A DNA stretch of 30,373 nt from Massilia sp. UBA2604. GTDB lineage: Bacteria; Pseudomonadota; Gammaproteobacteria; Burkholderiales; Burkholderiaceae_D. Under the pieces are notes generated by a model. That model was not told the DNA's origin, searched no databases, and saw only the letters and a program-made list of their open reading frames with translations. Location of the stretch: NCBI GenBank assembly GCA_002339265.1, contig DDKG01000317.1:1-30373 (forward strand), written 5' to 3'. The position numbers and the translations under genes were made by a program. This document shows positions 1 to 6,387 of this stretch, piece by piece (within the stretch, counting starts at the first letter, position 1; each line of letters starts with the position of its first letter).

Positions 1-1788
1 CTTCTTGATCACCGGCAGGCCGAGCTTGCCGAAGAAGATCTCGCCGATCTGCTTCGGCGAACCCAGGTTGAACGGGCCGCCGGCCGCCTCATAGGCCTGC
101 TGTTCCAGCTCCATCATGCGCTTGCCCAGCTCTCCCGATTGCACGTCGAGCAGCGCGCTGTCGATCAACACGCCGTTGCGTTCGATCTTGTGCAGCACTT
201 CCATGGTCGGCATCTCGATCTCGCGGTAGATGTACGCAAGGCCCTTGTCCTTCTCGACTTCCGGCAGCATGCTCTGATGCAGGCGCAGGGTGATGTCCGA
301 ATCCTCGCCCGCATACTCGGTGGCGCGCGCCAGCTCGACCTGGTCGAAGCAGATCTGCTTGGCGCCCTTGCCGCATACGTCGACGTAGGGAATCGTGGTG
401 TAGCCGAGATGGCGCATCGCCATCGTGTCCATATCGTGCGGCTTGTGCGACTCGAACACATACGATTGCAGCAGCGTGTCGTGCACGATGCCCTTCAGGG
501 TCACCCCGTGGTTGGCGAAGATGTGCATATCGTATTTCAGATTCTGGCCCACCTTCGGCTTGGCCGGATTCTCCAGCCAGCCGCGCATCTTTTCCAGCAC
601 GTGCTCGCGCGTCAGTTGGTCCGGCGCGCCGGCATAGCGGTGCGCGACCGGGATGTAGGCGCCCTTGCCCACTTCGACCGACAGCGAGATACCGACCATC
701 TCGGCCGTCATCGGGTCGAGCGAGGTGGTTTCGGTGTCGACCGACGTCAATTCTGCGGCGTCGACCAGCGCCAGCCATTTGTCCAGCTGCTCGTCGGTGA
801 GGATGGTCTCGTATTCTCCCTTGATGACCGGCATGCCGGCCAGGGTCGCCGCGCCTTCCGGCGAATTGAGCGGGCCGCCGCCCGGCGCGCTGCCGGCAGC
901 CGGACGCACGCTGCCGTCACTTGCCTTGGCGCCGCCCAGGTCGCGCAGCATGGTCTTGAAGCCGTAGCGCTGGAAAAAATCGCGCAGCGCTTCGGCGTCT
1001 TCCGGACGGCCGACCAGGGACTCTTCGAACGAGATCACGTGCTTGACCAGGTCGCAGTCGGTCTTGACGGTGATCAGTTCGCGGCCCTTCGGCAGCCACT
1101 CCAGGGCCGCCTGCAGGTTGGCGCCGACGGCTCCGCCGATGCTGGCCGCATTCTGGATCACGCCATCGAGCGAGCCGTGCAGGGTAAGCCATTTGACGGC
1201 CGTCTTGGGACCGCACTTGGCGACGCCCGGCACGTTGTCGACGGTGTCGCCGACCAGGGTCAGGTAGTCGATGATGCGATCCGGCGGCACGCCGAACTTG
1301 GCCAGCACGCCCGCTTCGTCCATGCGCTCATTGGTCATGGTATTGATCAGCATGACCTTGTCGTTGACCAGCTGGGCCAGGTCCTTGTCGCCGGTCGAGA
1401 CCACGGTCTTCATGCCGCGCGCCGTCGCCTGCACCGCCAGGGTGCCGATCACGTCGTCCGCCTCGACGCCATCCACCATCAGGATCGGCCAGCCCATATA
1501 GCGCACCACTTCGTGGATCGGCTCGATCTGCTTGCCCAGATCTTCCGGCATCGAAGCGCGCGTCGCCTTGTATTCGGGATACAGGTCGTCGCGGAAGGTC
1601 TTGCCCTTGGCGTCGAAGACGCAGGCGATATAGGCGGCCGGGAAATCGGCGCGCAGGCGGCGCAGCATATTGACCATGCCGTGCATGGCGCCGGTCGGGA
1701 AGCCATCCGGGCTGCGCAGGTCGGGCAGCGCGTGGTAGGCGCGATAAAGATAACTGGAACCGTCGACGAGCAGGAGGGTATTGTCCAT
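1..1788 (-). CDS. polA: DNA polymerase I (N-terminal 596 codons, cut by the window edge)
   Basis: DNA-dependent DNA polymerase for Okazaki-fragment maturation and repair gap filling. The open frame runs from the ATG at 1788 to the left edge without a stop. Residues about 1-290 form the 5'-3' exonuclease (starts MDNTLLLVDGSSYLYRAYH; contains GVEADDVIG and STGDKDLAQLV). The 3'-5' proofreading domain follows, with an intact DTE metal motif at D351-T352-E353 (E. coli D355/E357), so proofreading is probably active. The visible part ends in SPKQIGEIFFGKLGLP, the start of the polymerase domain; the family is about 930 residues, so roughly 330 C-terminal residues are missing. No clear Shine-Dalgarno precedes the ATG. 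Divergent from the DUF2782-like gene. The call is very secure from sequence; the missing C terminus is only an edge effect. Confidence 0.97.
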   Translation of the reverse strand, partial: MDNTLLLVDGSSYLYRAYHALPDLRSPDGFPTGAMHGMVNMLRRLRADFPAAYIACVFDAKGKTFRDDLYPEYKATRASMPEDLGKQIEPIHEVVRYMGWPILMVDGVEADDVIGTLAVQATARGMKTVVSTGDKDLAQLVNDKVMLINTMTNERMDEAGVLAKFGVPPDRIIDYLTLVGDTVDNVPGVAKCGPKTAVKWLTLHGSLDGVIQNAASIGGAVGANLQAALEWLPKGRELITVKTDCDLVKHVISFEESLVGRPEDAEALRDFFQRYGFKTMLRDLGGAKASDGSVRPAAGSAPGGGPLNSPEGAATLAGMPVIKGEYETILTDEQLDKWLALVDAAELTSVDTETTSLDPMTAEMVGISLSVEVGKGAYIPVAHRYAGAPDQLTREHVLEKMRGWLENPAKPKVGQNLKYDMHIFANHGVTLKGIVHDTLLQSYVFESHKPHDMDTMAMRHLGYTTIPYVDVCGKGAKQICFDQVELARATEYAGEDSDITLRLHQSMLPEVEKDKGLAYIYREIEMPTMEVLHKIERNGVLIDSALLDVQSGELGKRMMELEQQAYEAAGGPFNLGSPKQIGEIFFGKLGLPVIKK

Positions 1789-1846
1789 AAGGAGTGGTAT
1801 TCAGGATTCGGCAGGCGGCGCTATTGATGACGCCAAGATAACCCCC

Positions 1847-1855
1847 ATTATCGCA
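1847..1855 (-). promoter_or_regulatory. Putative extended -10 element for polA
   Basis: Minus strand reads TGCGATAAT, an extended -10 with 5/6 match to TATAAT, about 60 bp before the polA ATG. I see no convincing -35, which is tolerated by extended -10 promoters. Prediction only. Confidence 0.35.
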
Positions 1856-1928
1856 GAATCCGCATCGACGTCCGCGCCTGAGCTTTGAAGCCCTTTCCCC
1901 GCTGCAAACTTAGGGTTTTGGCACACTT

Positions 1929-1959
1929 TTCACAGGGAAGCGACGCCGTTTGCTACAAT
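1929..1959 (+). promoter_or_regulatory. Putative promoter for the DUF2782-like gene / thrB run
   Basis: TTCACA at 1929-1934 (5/6 to TTGACA) and an extended -10 TGCTACAAT at 1951-1959, with a 19-bp spacer. The start point would fall near 1966, giving a leader of about 20 nt that carries AGGTGA before the ATG at 1986. It probably drives the plus-strand genes 1986-4845. Confidence 0.5.
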
Positions 1960-1985
1960 GGACTAAACGACATTAGGTGACTATC

Positions 1986-2489
1986 ATGCTGCGCTCGACT
2001 CCCCGCTTTGCCCTCCTGACGCTCTGCCTGCTCGCCGGCTCGGTCGCGGCCCAGCAGTCGGCGTTGCCCCCGACCCAATCGACGCCAACCCCGCCGCAGA
2101 ACCAGCAGCGTCCGAGCGATGCGCCGCCGGACCTCGAACGCATCGAGCCGGGCAGCGACACGCCGGCCACCACGATTCCGCCGCGCCAGCGCACCAAGAT
2201 CAACGAGCGCCGCAGCAACGACGGCACGGTCACCCAGGTCGAGGTAGAAAGCGGCCCGAGCCGCTACATCATGAAGCCAAACGTTGCACCAGGTAACGCC
2301 CAACCCGGCGACGCCACCAGCAACAACATCCGTGCCCCACAATGGACGGTGATGGAATTCGACTTTGGCAATCCCAAGAAGCAGGACACAGCCGATCAGC
2401 CGGTCGCGCCGGCCCCTGCGCGTCCGGGCGTTCCCGCCCGCGCCGACGTGCCGCCGCCGCCCGCGCTGGAGCCGACCACCAAACAATGA
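1986..2489 (+). CDS. Secreted DUF2782-like protein
   Basis: 167-residue protein of unknown function. It opens with a signal peptide (MLRSTPRFALLTLCLLAGSVAA, cut after AA), then a Pro/Gln-rich linker and a conserved core ending near QWTVMEFDFG, followed by a Pro/Ala-rich low-complexity tail. The pattern and the position between polA and thrB match the DUF2782 family seen there in Burkholderiales; this is from memory of the family and gene order. The ATG at 1986 is chosen because AGGTGA at 1975-1980 sits 5 nt upstream; a GTG at 1977 lies inside that ribosome binding site. Predicted periplasmic. It is 61 bp upstream of thrB and likely cotranscribed. Confidence 0.75.
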   Translation: MLRSTPRFALLTLCLLAGSVAAQQSALPPTQSTPTPPQNQQRPSDAPPDLERIEPGSDTPATTIPPRQRTKINERRSNDGTVTQVEVESGPSRYIMKPNVAPGNAQPGDATSNNIRAPQWTVMEFDFGNPKKQDTADQPVAPAPARPGVPARADVPPPPALEPTTKQ

Positions 2490-2495
2490 TCCCGA

Positions 2496-2521
2496 CCGCC
2501 GCGGCGCTTGTGTCGCGGCGG
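2496..2521 (+). other. GC-rich hairpin between the DUF2782-like gene and thrB
   Basis: CCGCCGCG (2496-2503) pairs with CGCGGCGG (2514-2521) around a 10-nt loop. It is followed by a pyrimidine-rich stretch (ACCTACTCTTTTG) rather than a clean T run, so it may be a leaky terminator or an mRNA-stability element that tunes thrB expression. Confidence 0.4.
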
Positions 2522-2550
2522 CGGGTTCTCACCTACTCTTTTGCTAGCAC

Positions 2551-3507
2551 ATGGCAGTATTTACCGCGGTCTCGCTGGATGACCTTCACCAGTGGATCAA
2601 GCAGTACCCGCTCGGCCAGGCCGTCGGGCTCGAAGGCATTTCCTCCGGCATCGACAACAGCAATTTCTTCCTAAGTACGGAGCGCGGTGAGTACGTGCTC
2701 ACGATCTTCGAGAACCTGCGCTTCGACCAGCTCCCCTTCTACGTCAAGCTGATGGCCCACCTGGCCGAACGCGGCATTCCGGTGCCGGCGCCGGTGCCGA
2801 ATGCAGATGGCGAACTGGTGGTGGCGCTGCACGACAAGCCGGCCATCATCGTCAGCCGCCTGCAAGGCAGTTCCCAGCTCGATCCGCAACCGGCGCACTG
2901 CGCCGAAGTCGGCCGCATGCTGGCGCGCATGCACCTGGCGGCCCGGGATTTCGAATTGCATCAACCGAATCTGCGCGGCCTGGACTGGTGGGTGGAAACC
3001 GCGCCGGCCGTCCTGCCTTTCCTGGATCAGGACGAAGCCGCGCTGCTGCGCAGCGAAGTGGCGTACCAGAGCGAATTCGCCGCCGGCGCGATCTATCCCA
3101 AACTGGCGCGCGGCCCGGTGCACGCCGACCTGTTCCGCAACAACGTCATGTTCGAGGGCGAGCGCCTGAGCGGCTGCTTCGACTTTTATTTTGCCGGCGT
3201 CGACACCTGGCTGTACGACGTCGCCGTGACGGTCAACGACTGGTGCGTCGACCTTGCCTCGGGCGTGCTGGACGAAGCCCGCGTGCGTGCGCTGCTGGAC
3301 GCCTACCATGCCGTACGGCCATTTACCGAAGCCGAACACGCCGCCTGGCAGCCGATGTTGCGCGCCGGCGCGCTTCGCTTCTGGCTGTCGCGCCTGTATG
3401 ATCTGCATCTTCCCCGTGCGGCCGAGCTGTTGACGCCGCACGATCCGACCCATTTCGAACGCATCCTGCGCGAGCGCATCGCTTGCCCGGCGCCGAATTT
3501 GCCCTAA
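2551..3507 (+). CDS. thrB: Homoserine kinase (aminoglycoside-phosphotransferase fold)
   Basis: Phosphorylates L-homoserine to O-phosphohomoserine in threonine synthesis, in the cytoplasm. The 318-residue protein belongs to the APH/choline-kinase-fold ThrB found in many proteobacteria, not the GHMP-kinase ThrB of E. coli. Supporting features: N terminus [19 protein letters not shown], the glycine/serine loop [12 protein letters not shown] (29-40), the catalytic loop HADLFRNN (H191, D193, N198) and the metal-binding aspartate in CFDFYFAG (D211). No strong Shine-Dalgarno precedes the ATG, but the N terminus matches the family. Its TAA stop is directly followed by the ATG of the next gene, suggesting translational coupling. 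No other threonine gene is in the window. Confidence 0.95.
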   Translation: MAVFTAVSLDDLHQWIKQYPLGQAVGLEGISSGIDNSNFFLSTERGEYVLTIFENLRFDQLPFYVKLMAHLAERGIPVPAPVPNADGELVVALHDKPAIIVSRLQGSSQLDPQPAHCAEVGRMLARMHLAARDFELHQPNLRGLDWWVETAPAVLPFLDQDEAALLRSEVAYQSEFAAGAIYPKLARGPVHADLFRNNVMFEGERLSGCFDFYFAGVDTWLYDVAVTVNDWCVDLASGVLDEARVRALLDAYHAVRPFTEAEHAAWQPMLRAGALRFWLSRLYDLHLPRAAELLTPHDPTHFERILRERIACPAPNLP

Positions 3508-4290
3508 ATGAACAATTTGCCTGCTATCACCGGCTGGATCTGGCTCAAACGCGGCGCCAGCCTGTTCCGTCAACAACCCGCGGCGCTCACCACGCTGCTG
3601 TTCGCCAATATCCTCATCAGCATACTGATCAGCGCCGTGCCGCTGCTGGGGCCGATGGTGGCGGTGGTCCTGATTCCCTCGTTCTCGATGGCCTTCATGA
3701 TGGCGTGCTCGATGATCGAAAGCGGCCAGCGCGTGACGCCCGCGGTGCTGCTGACGGGATTCCGCAAGCCGGTATTCCGCGAACTGTGCAAGGTCGGCGT
3801 GGTCTACCTGGGCGTGTCGCTGGTGCTGGCGCTGGTCACCCGCTTCGCCGTCGATGCGACGTTCTGGGAGCAGGTGCGGGCGCAGGGCACGACCGGCACC
3901 CCGGCGGTGCTGGCCGGATCGGACGTGCTGGCGATGTTCCTGATCTTCGCGGTCGACGTCGCGGCGCTGATCTCGCTGTGCTTCGCCGCCCCGCTCACCT
4001 ACTGGCAGAAGATGCCGCCGTTCAAGGCCGTGTTCTACAGCTTCTTTGCCGTGAAACGCAGCGCCGGCGTGTTCCTGGTGCTGCTGCTGGCCTGGTTCGC
4101 GATCTTCTTCGCAGTGTGCATAGTGATTGCGATGCTGCTGGGCGGGAATAACCTGGCGCGGGTGGTGATCATGTGGGTGATCTTCCTGTTCATCCTGCTG
4201 CTGCAGTGCGCGATGTATGCGGGCTATCGCGAGATCTTCGGCAAGCCGGAGGGCTCGGACACGGCCGCCAAGGTCAGCCTCGAGAAATAA
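3508..4290 (+). CDS. BPSS1780-family integral membrane protein
   Basis: 260 residues with several hydrophobic segments (about 30-75, 92-115, 143-170, 183-215 and 220-240), so a polytopic inner-membrane protein with a short charged C terminus. The start (WIWLKRGASLFRQQPAAL) and the segment LLGPMVAVVLIPSFSMAFM are typical of the BPSS1780 family, which in Burkholderiales lies downstream of thrB; no biochemical function is known to me. The ATG abuts the thrB stop codon, so translation is probably coupled. Whether it has any tie to threonine metabolism or is only a positional neighbour cannot be told from the sequence. Confidence 0.85.
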   Translation: MNNLPAITGWIWLKRGASLFRQQPAALTTLLFANILISILISAVPLLGPMVAVVLIPSFSMAFMMACSMIESGQRVTPAVLLTGFRKPVFRELCKVGVVYLGVSLVLALVTRFAVDATFWEQVRAQGTTGTPAVLAGSDVLAMFLIFAVDVAALISLCFAAPLTYWQKMPPFKAVFYSFFAVKRSAGVFLVLLLAWFAIFFAVCIVIAMLLGGNNLARVVIMWVIFLFILLLQCAMYAGYREIFGKPEGSDTAAKVSLEK

Positions 4291-4296
4291 ACGGGC

Positions 4297-4845
4297 ATGG
4301 CCAGAGACCGACACCTGGCCCAGGCGGCCGACACCAGGCAGCTGATCATCGATGCGGCGCTCGACATCATCGTCAGCGCCGGCGCCGCCCAGGCCACCGC
4401 GCGCCGCATCGCCGAAGCCGCCGGCGTCTCGCCCGGCACCATCACCTATCACTTCGCCAGCATCAACGACATCCTGGCCCAGGCCTTCGCGAAGATGAGC
4501 GCCGATATCGCGGCCGCCTTCACGGCGCGCCTGAAAGCGGCGCCGGACGTGGCGGCCGCCAGGGAAACCGTGGTCGACCTGATCTATGGCGCGGTGTCTC
4601 CGCTGTCGAAGCAGATGATGTTCAGTTTCGAGCTGTATACCTTCGTGTCGCGCAATCCGGAGTACCGCGGCCTGGCCGAGGAATGGATGGAACGCAGCCG
4701 CACGGCCCTGCAACTGCATTTCGACCTGCCGACGGCCAAGGCGGTCGACGCCTTGCTCGAAGGCTTCACGATCCACAACTTCCTGAATCGCGAGCACGTC
4801 TCGCGCGACGACGTCGCGCGGGCGGTCAGTGCACTGACGCGCTGA
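4297..4845 (+). CDS. TetR-family transcriptional regulator
   Basis: 182-residue DNA-binding repressor. Helix-turn-helix at about 33-55 (ATARRIAEAAGVSPGTITYHF), the TetR N-terminal signature; residues 60-182 form an all-helical ligand/dimer domain without recognisable specificity. It starts 6 bp after the membrane-protein stop, so it is read as the last gene of the plus-strand run, and its last 20 bp overlap tail to tail with the MFS transporter. TetR proteins commonly repress a nearby exporter, and the MFS promoter has two matching palindromes at 6105-6140, so I infer this protein controls the transporter. No palindrome of that type lies before its own gene. Confidence 0.9.
   Translation: MARDRHLAQAADTRQLIIDAALDIIVSAGAAQATARRIAEAAGVSPGTITYHFASINDILAQAFAKMSADIAAAFTARLKAAPDVAAARETVVDLIYGAVSPLSKQMMFSFELYTFVSRNPEYRGLAEEWMERSRTALQLHFDLPTAKAVDALLEGFTIHNFLNREHVSRDDVARAVSALTR
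4825..4838. repeat. Perfect 14-bp palindrome across two convergent stop regions
   Basis: GTCAGTGCACTGAC is its own reverse complement. It contains the MFS stop codon and part of the last TetR codons, so both genes use the same 14 bases in opposite directions. It has no loop and no T run, so it is a poor intrinsic terminator; it may be chance or a protein site. Confidence 0.5.
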
Positions 4846-6052
4846 GTCTTTCGGCGCCGGTTGCCGACTGCGCGGCATGCCGCGTCCGGTAGCGGCTGAA
4901 CAGCATCGTCGCCACGAACGCCAGCACCACCGCCAGCATGACGGGCGCCATCGCCAGCCGCAGGCCGTAGTGCTCGCCCAAAAAGCCGAGCATCGGCGGT
5001 CCGACCAGGAAGCCGAGGTAGCCGCCGGTGGCCGCGATGCTCACGCGCTGGGCCGGATTGGCGCCGGTGTCGGCTGCCGCCGAGATCGCCAGCGGAAAGC
5101 CCAGCGAGGCGCCAACACCCCAGGCCAGCACCGCCACCACCGCCAGCCAGGGCCAGGGCGACACGACGATCAGCGCCAGCCCCAGCGCGGCCAGGATGGC
5201 GCTCGCATACAGCGCATTCACCTTGCCGACACGTTCCACGAAGGCGCCGCCGGCGAAGCGGGTGATCGTCATGGCGAGCGTAAAGCCGACGTAGATCTGC
5301 GTGCCCAGCGTGGCGTCGAAGCCGTAGCCGTCGATCATCAGGAGCGGCAGCCAGTCGGTGGCGGTGCCTTCGGCCAGCGCCATGGCCAGGACGATGTAGC
5401 AGATCACGAGCAGGCTCGGGTCGCGCAGCTGTTGCCATACATTCGCTTTGGGCTGCGCAGGGTCGGCGGCGTCGCCCGCGCTTGCGCGGCTCAGTTGCGG
5501 CATGTGGCGGATGGCGACGACGATGACGACGATGCTCGACACCACGGCAATGCCGAGGTGGGCCTGGATCGGCATCCGCAGCGCCGTCATCGCCATGCCG
5601 AGCGAGGCGCCGACCAGGGTGCCCAGGCTGAAGAAGCCATGCAGCGTGGTCATGATCTGGCGCTTGCCGGCGTGCTCCACGGCCGCCGCTTCGATATTGA
5701 CCGCGATCTCGGCCCAGCCCATGCCGACGCCAAAGGCGAACAGCCCGAAGAAGGCCAGCGCGGCGCTGCCCGCAAGCGGACTCAAGGCGAGAAGGACCAG
5801 GCCCAGCTGAAGGGCCAGCAGGCCGGCGCAGGCCATGCGTTTGGCGCCGTAGCGCTGCACCAGCCAACCGGCGCTGAGTACGCCGCACATGGCGCCGCAA
5901 GAAAAGCCGAACAGGATCATGCCCATTTGCTGGGTCGAGGCGTTCAGGCCGTCGCGCAGCGCCGGCGTACGCGTGGCCCAGCTGGCCAGGCCGAATCCGG
6001 GAATGAGGAACAGGAAAAACAGCGCGTAGCGCGCTGCACGGGAAACAAGCAT
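4826..6052 (-). CDS. MFS transporter (YbjJ-like permease)
   Basis: 408-residue major facilitator with about 12 hydrophobic segments. The first helices contain PGFGLASWATRTPALRDGL and the loop between TM2 and TM3 has the WLVQRYGAKR pattern of MFS motif A, resembling E. coli YbjJ and fucose-permease-like proteins; the substrate cannot be deduced. I prefer the ATG at 6052, because GGAAGG lies 6 nt before it; an in-frame start at 6082 would add ten unlikely residues. The gene converges with the TetR gene (20-bp overlap) and its upstream region holds two tandem palindromes at 6105-6140, implying repression by that regulator and inducible transport. Confidence 0.9.
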   Translation of the reverse strand: MLVSRAARYALFFLFLIPGFGLASWATRTPALRDGLNASTQQMGMILFGFSCGAMCGVLSAGWLVQRYGAKRMACAGLLALQLGLVLLALSPLAGSAALAFFGLFAFGVGMGWAEIAVNIEAAAVEHAGKRQIMTTLHGFFSLGTLVGASLGMAMTALRMPIQAHLGIAVVSSIVVIVVAIRHMPQLSRASAGDAADPAQPKANVWQQLRDPSLLVICYIVLAMALAEGTATDWLPLLMIDGYGFDATLGTQIYVGFTLAMTITRFAGGAFVERVGKVNALYASAILAALGLALIVVSPWPWLAVVAVLAWGVGASLGFPLAISAAADTGANPAQRVSIAATGGYLGFLVGPPMLGFLGEHYGLRLAMAPVMLAVVLAFVATMLFSRYRTRHAAQSATGAERLSASVH

Positions 6053-6104
6053 ATCGAGCCTTCCGCTGTAGAGGGTGTGCACCCGTGAACCATGTCGCGA
6101 GTGT

Positions 6105-6140
6105 CGTACAACTGTACGGCAATAATCGTACAGACGTACG
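6105..6140. promoter_or_regulatory. Tandem palindromic operator upstream of the MFS gene
   Basis: Two 14-bp sites with half-sites CGTACA/TGTACG: 6105-6118 (CGTACAACTGTACG, perfect arms) and 6127-6140 (CGTACAGACGTACG, one mismatch). Centres are 22 bp apart, about two helical turns, placing both on the same DNA face. They lie 53-88 bp before the MFS ATG, where the promoter should be. Palindrome size suits a TetR dimer; the neighbouring TetR protein is the obvious candidate (inference). Confidence 0.7.
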
Positions 6141-6218
6141 AGAAGGCGGTCAAGTAAACCTGCGAGACGAAAAGAAAGGGCCGTCGACTGCTACGTCAAT
6201 CGGCCCCTGACAGCGTGA

Positions 6219-6358
6219 TAGGGTGGACGGCTTCGCCGTCCACGCGTTCAATCAACGTTCGCGATGTGGCAAAGCATGCTTCTACTGTTCAATCAACGTT
6301 CGCAATGTGGCGAAGCATGCTTCTCCTGGACGCGTGGACGGCAAAGCCGTCCACCCTA
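6219..6358. repeat. 140-bp composite repeat: two REP-like hairpins flanking a 41-bp tandem duplication
   Basis: Hairpin A: GTGGACGGC (6223-6231), loop TTC, GCCGTCCAC (6235-6243). Hairpin B: the same stem at 6334-6342 and 6346-6354 with loop AAA. The outer flanks are also inverted (TAGG at 6219-6222 against CCTA at 6355-6358). Between them lie two near-identical 41-bp units starting at 6246 and 6287, each opening with GTTCAATCAACGTTCGC and ending near AGCATGCTTCT. No coding sense. The same stem occurs again at 13840-13870, so it is a dispersed repeat family; no REP-associated transposase gene is in the window. Confidence 0.85.
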
Positions 6359-6387
6359 CCGTGATGCGAACTGAACGGTATAACAGT

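Noticed and set aside
139..1827. Long plus-strand open frame opposite polA
   Set aside because: His/Arg/Gln-rich antisense shadow of polA, which has a clear family match in the other strand.
2671..4878. 735-codon minus-strand open frame opposite thrB, the membrane protein and the TetR gene
   Set aside because: Spans several real genes antisense, composition is typical of high-GC shadows (His, Arg, Gln, Asp rich), no family resemblance.
6246..6327. CRISPR-like array from the 41-bp repeats
   Set aside because: Only two units, directly adjacent without spacers, and enclosed by hairpins; no cas genes.
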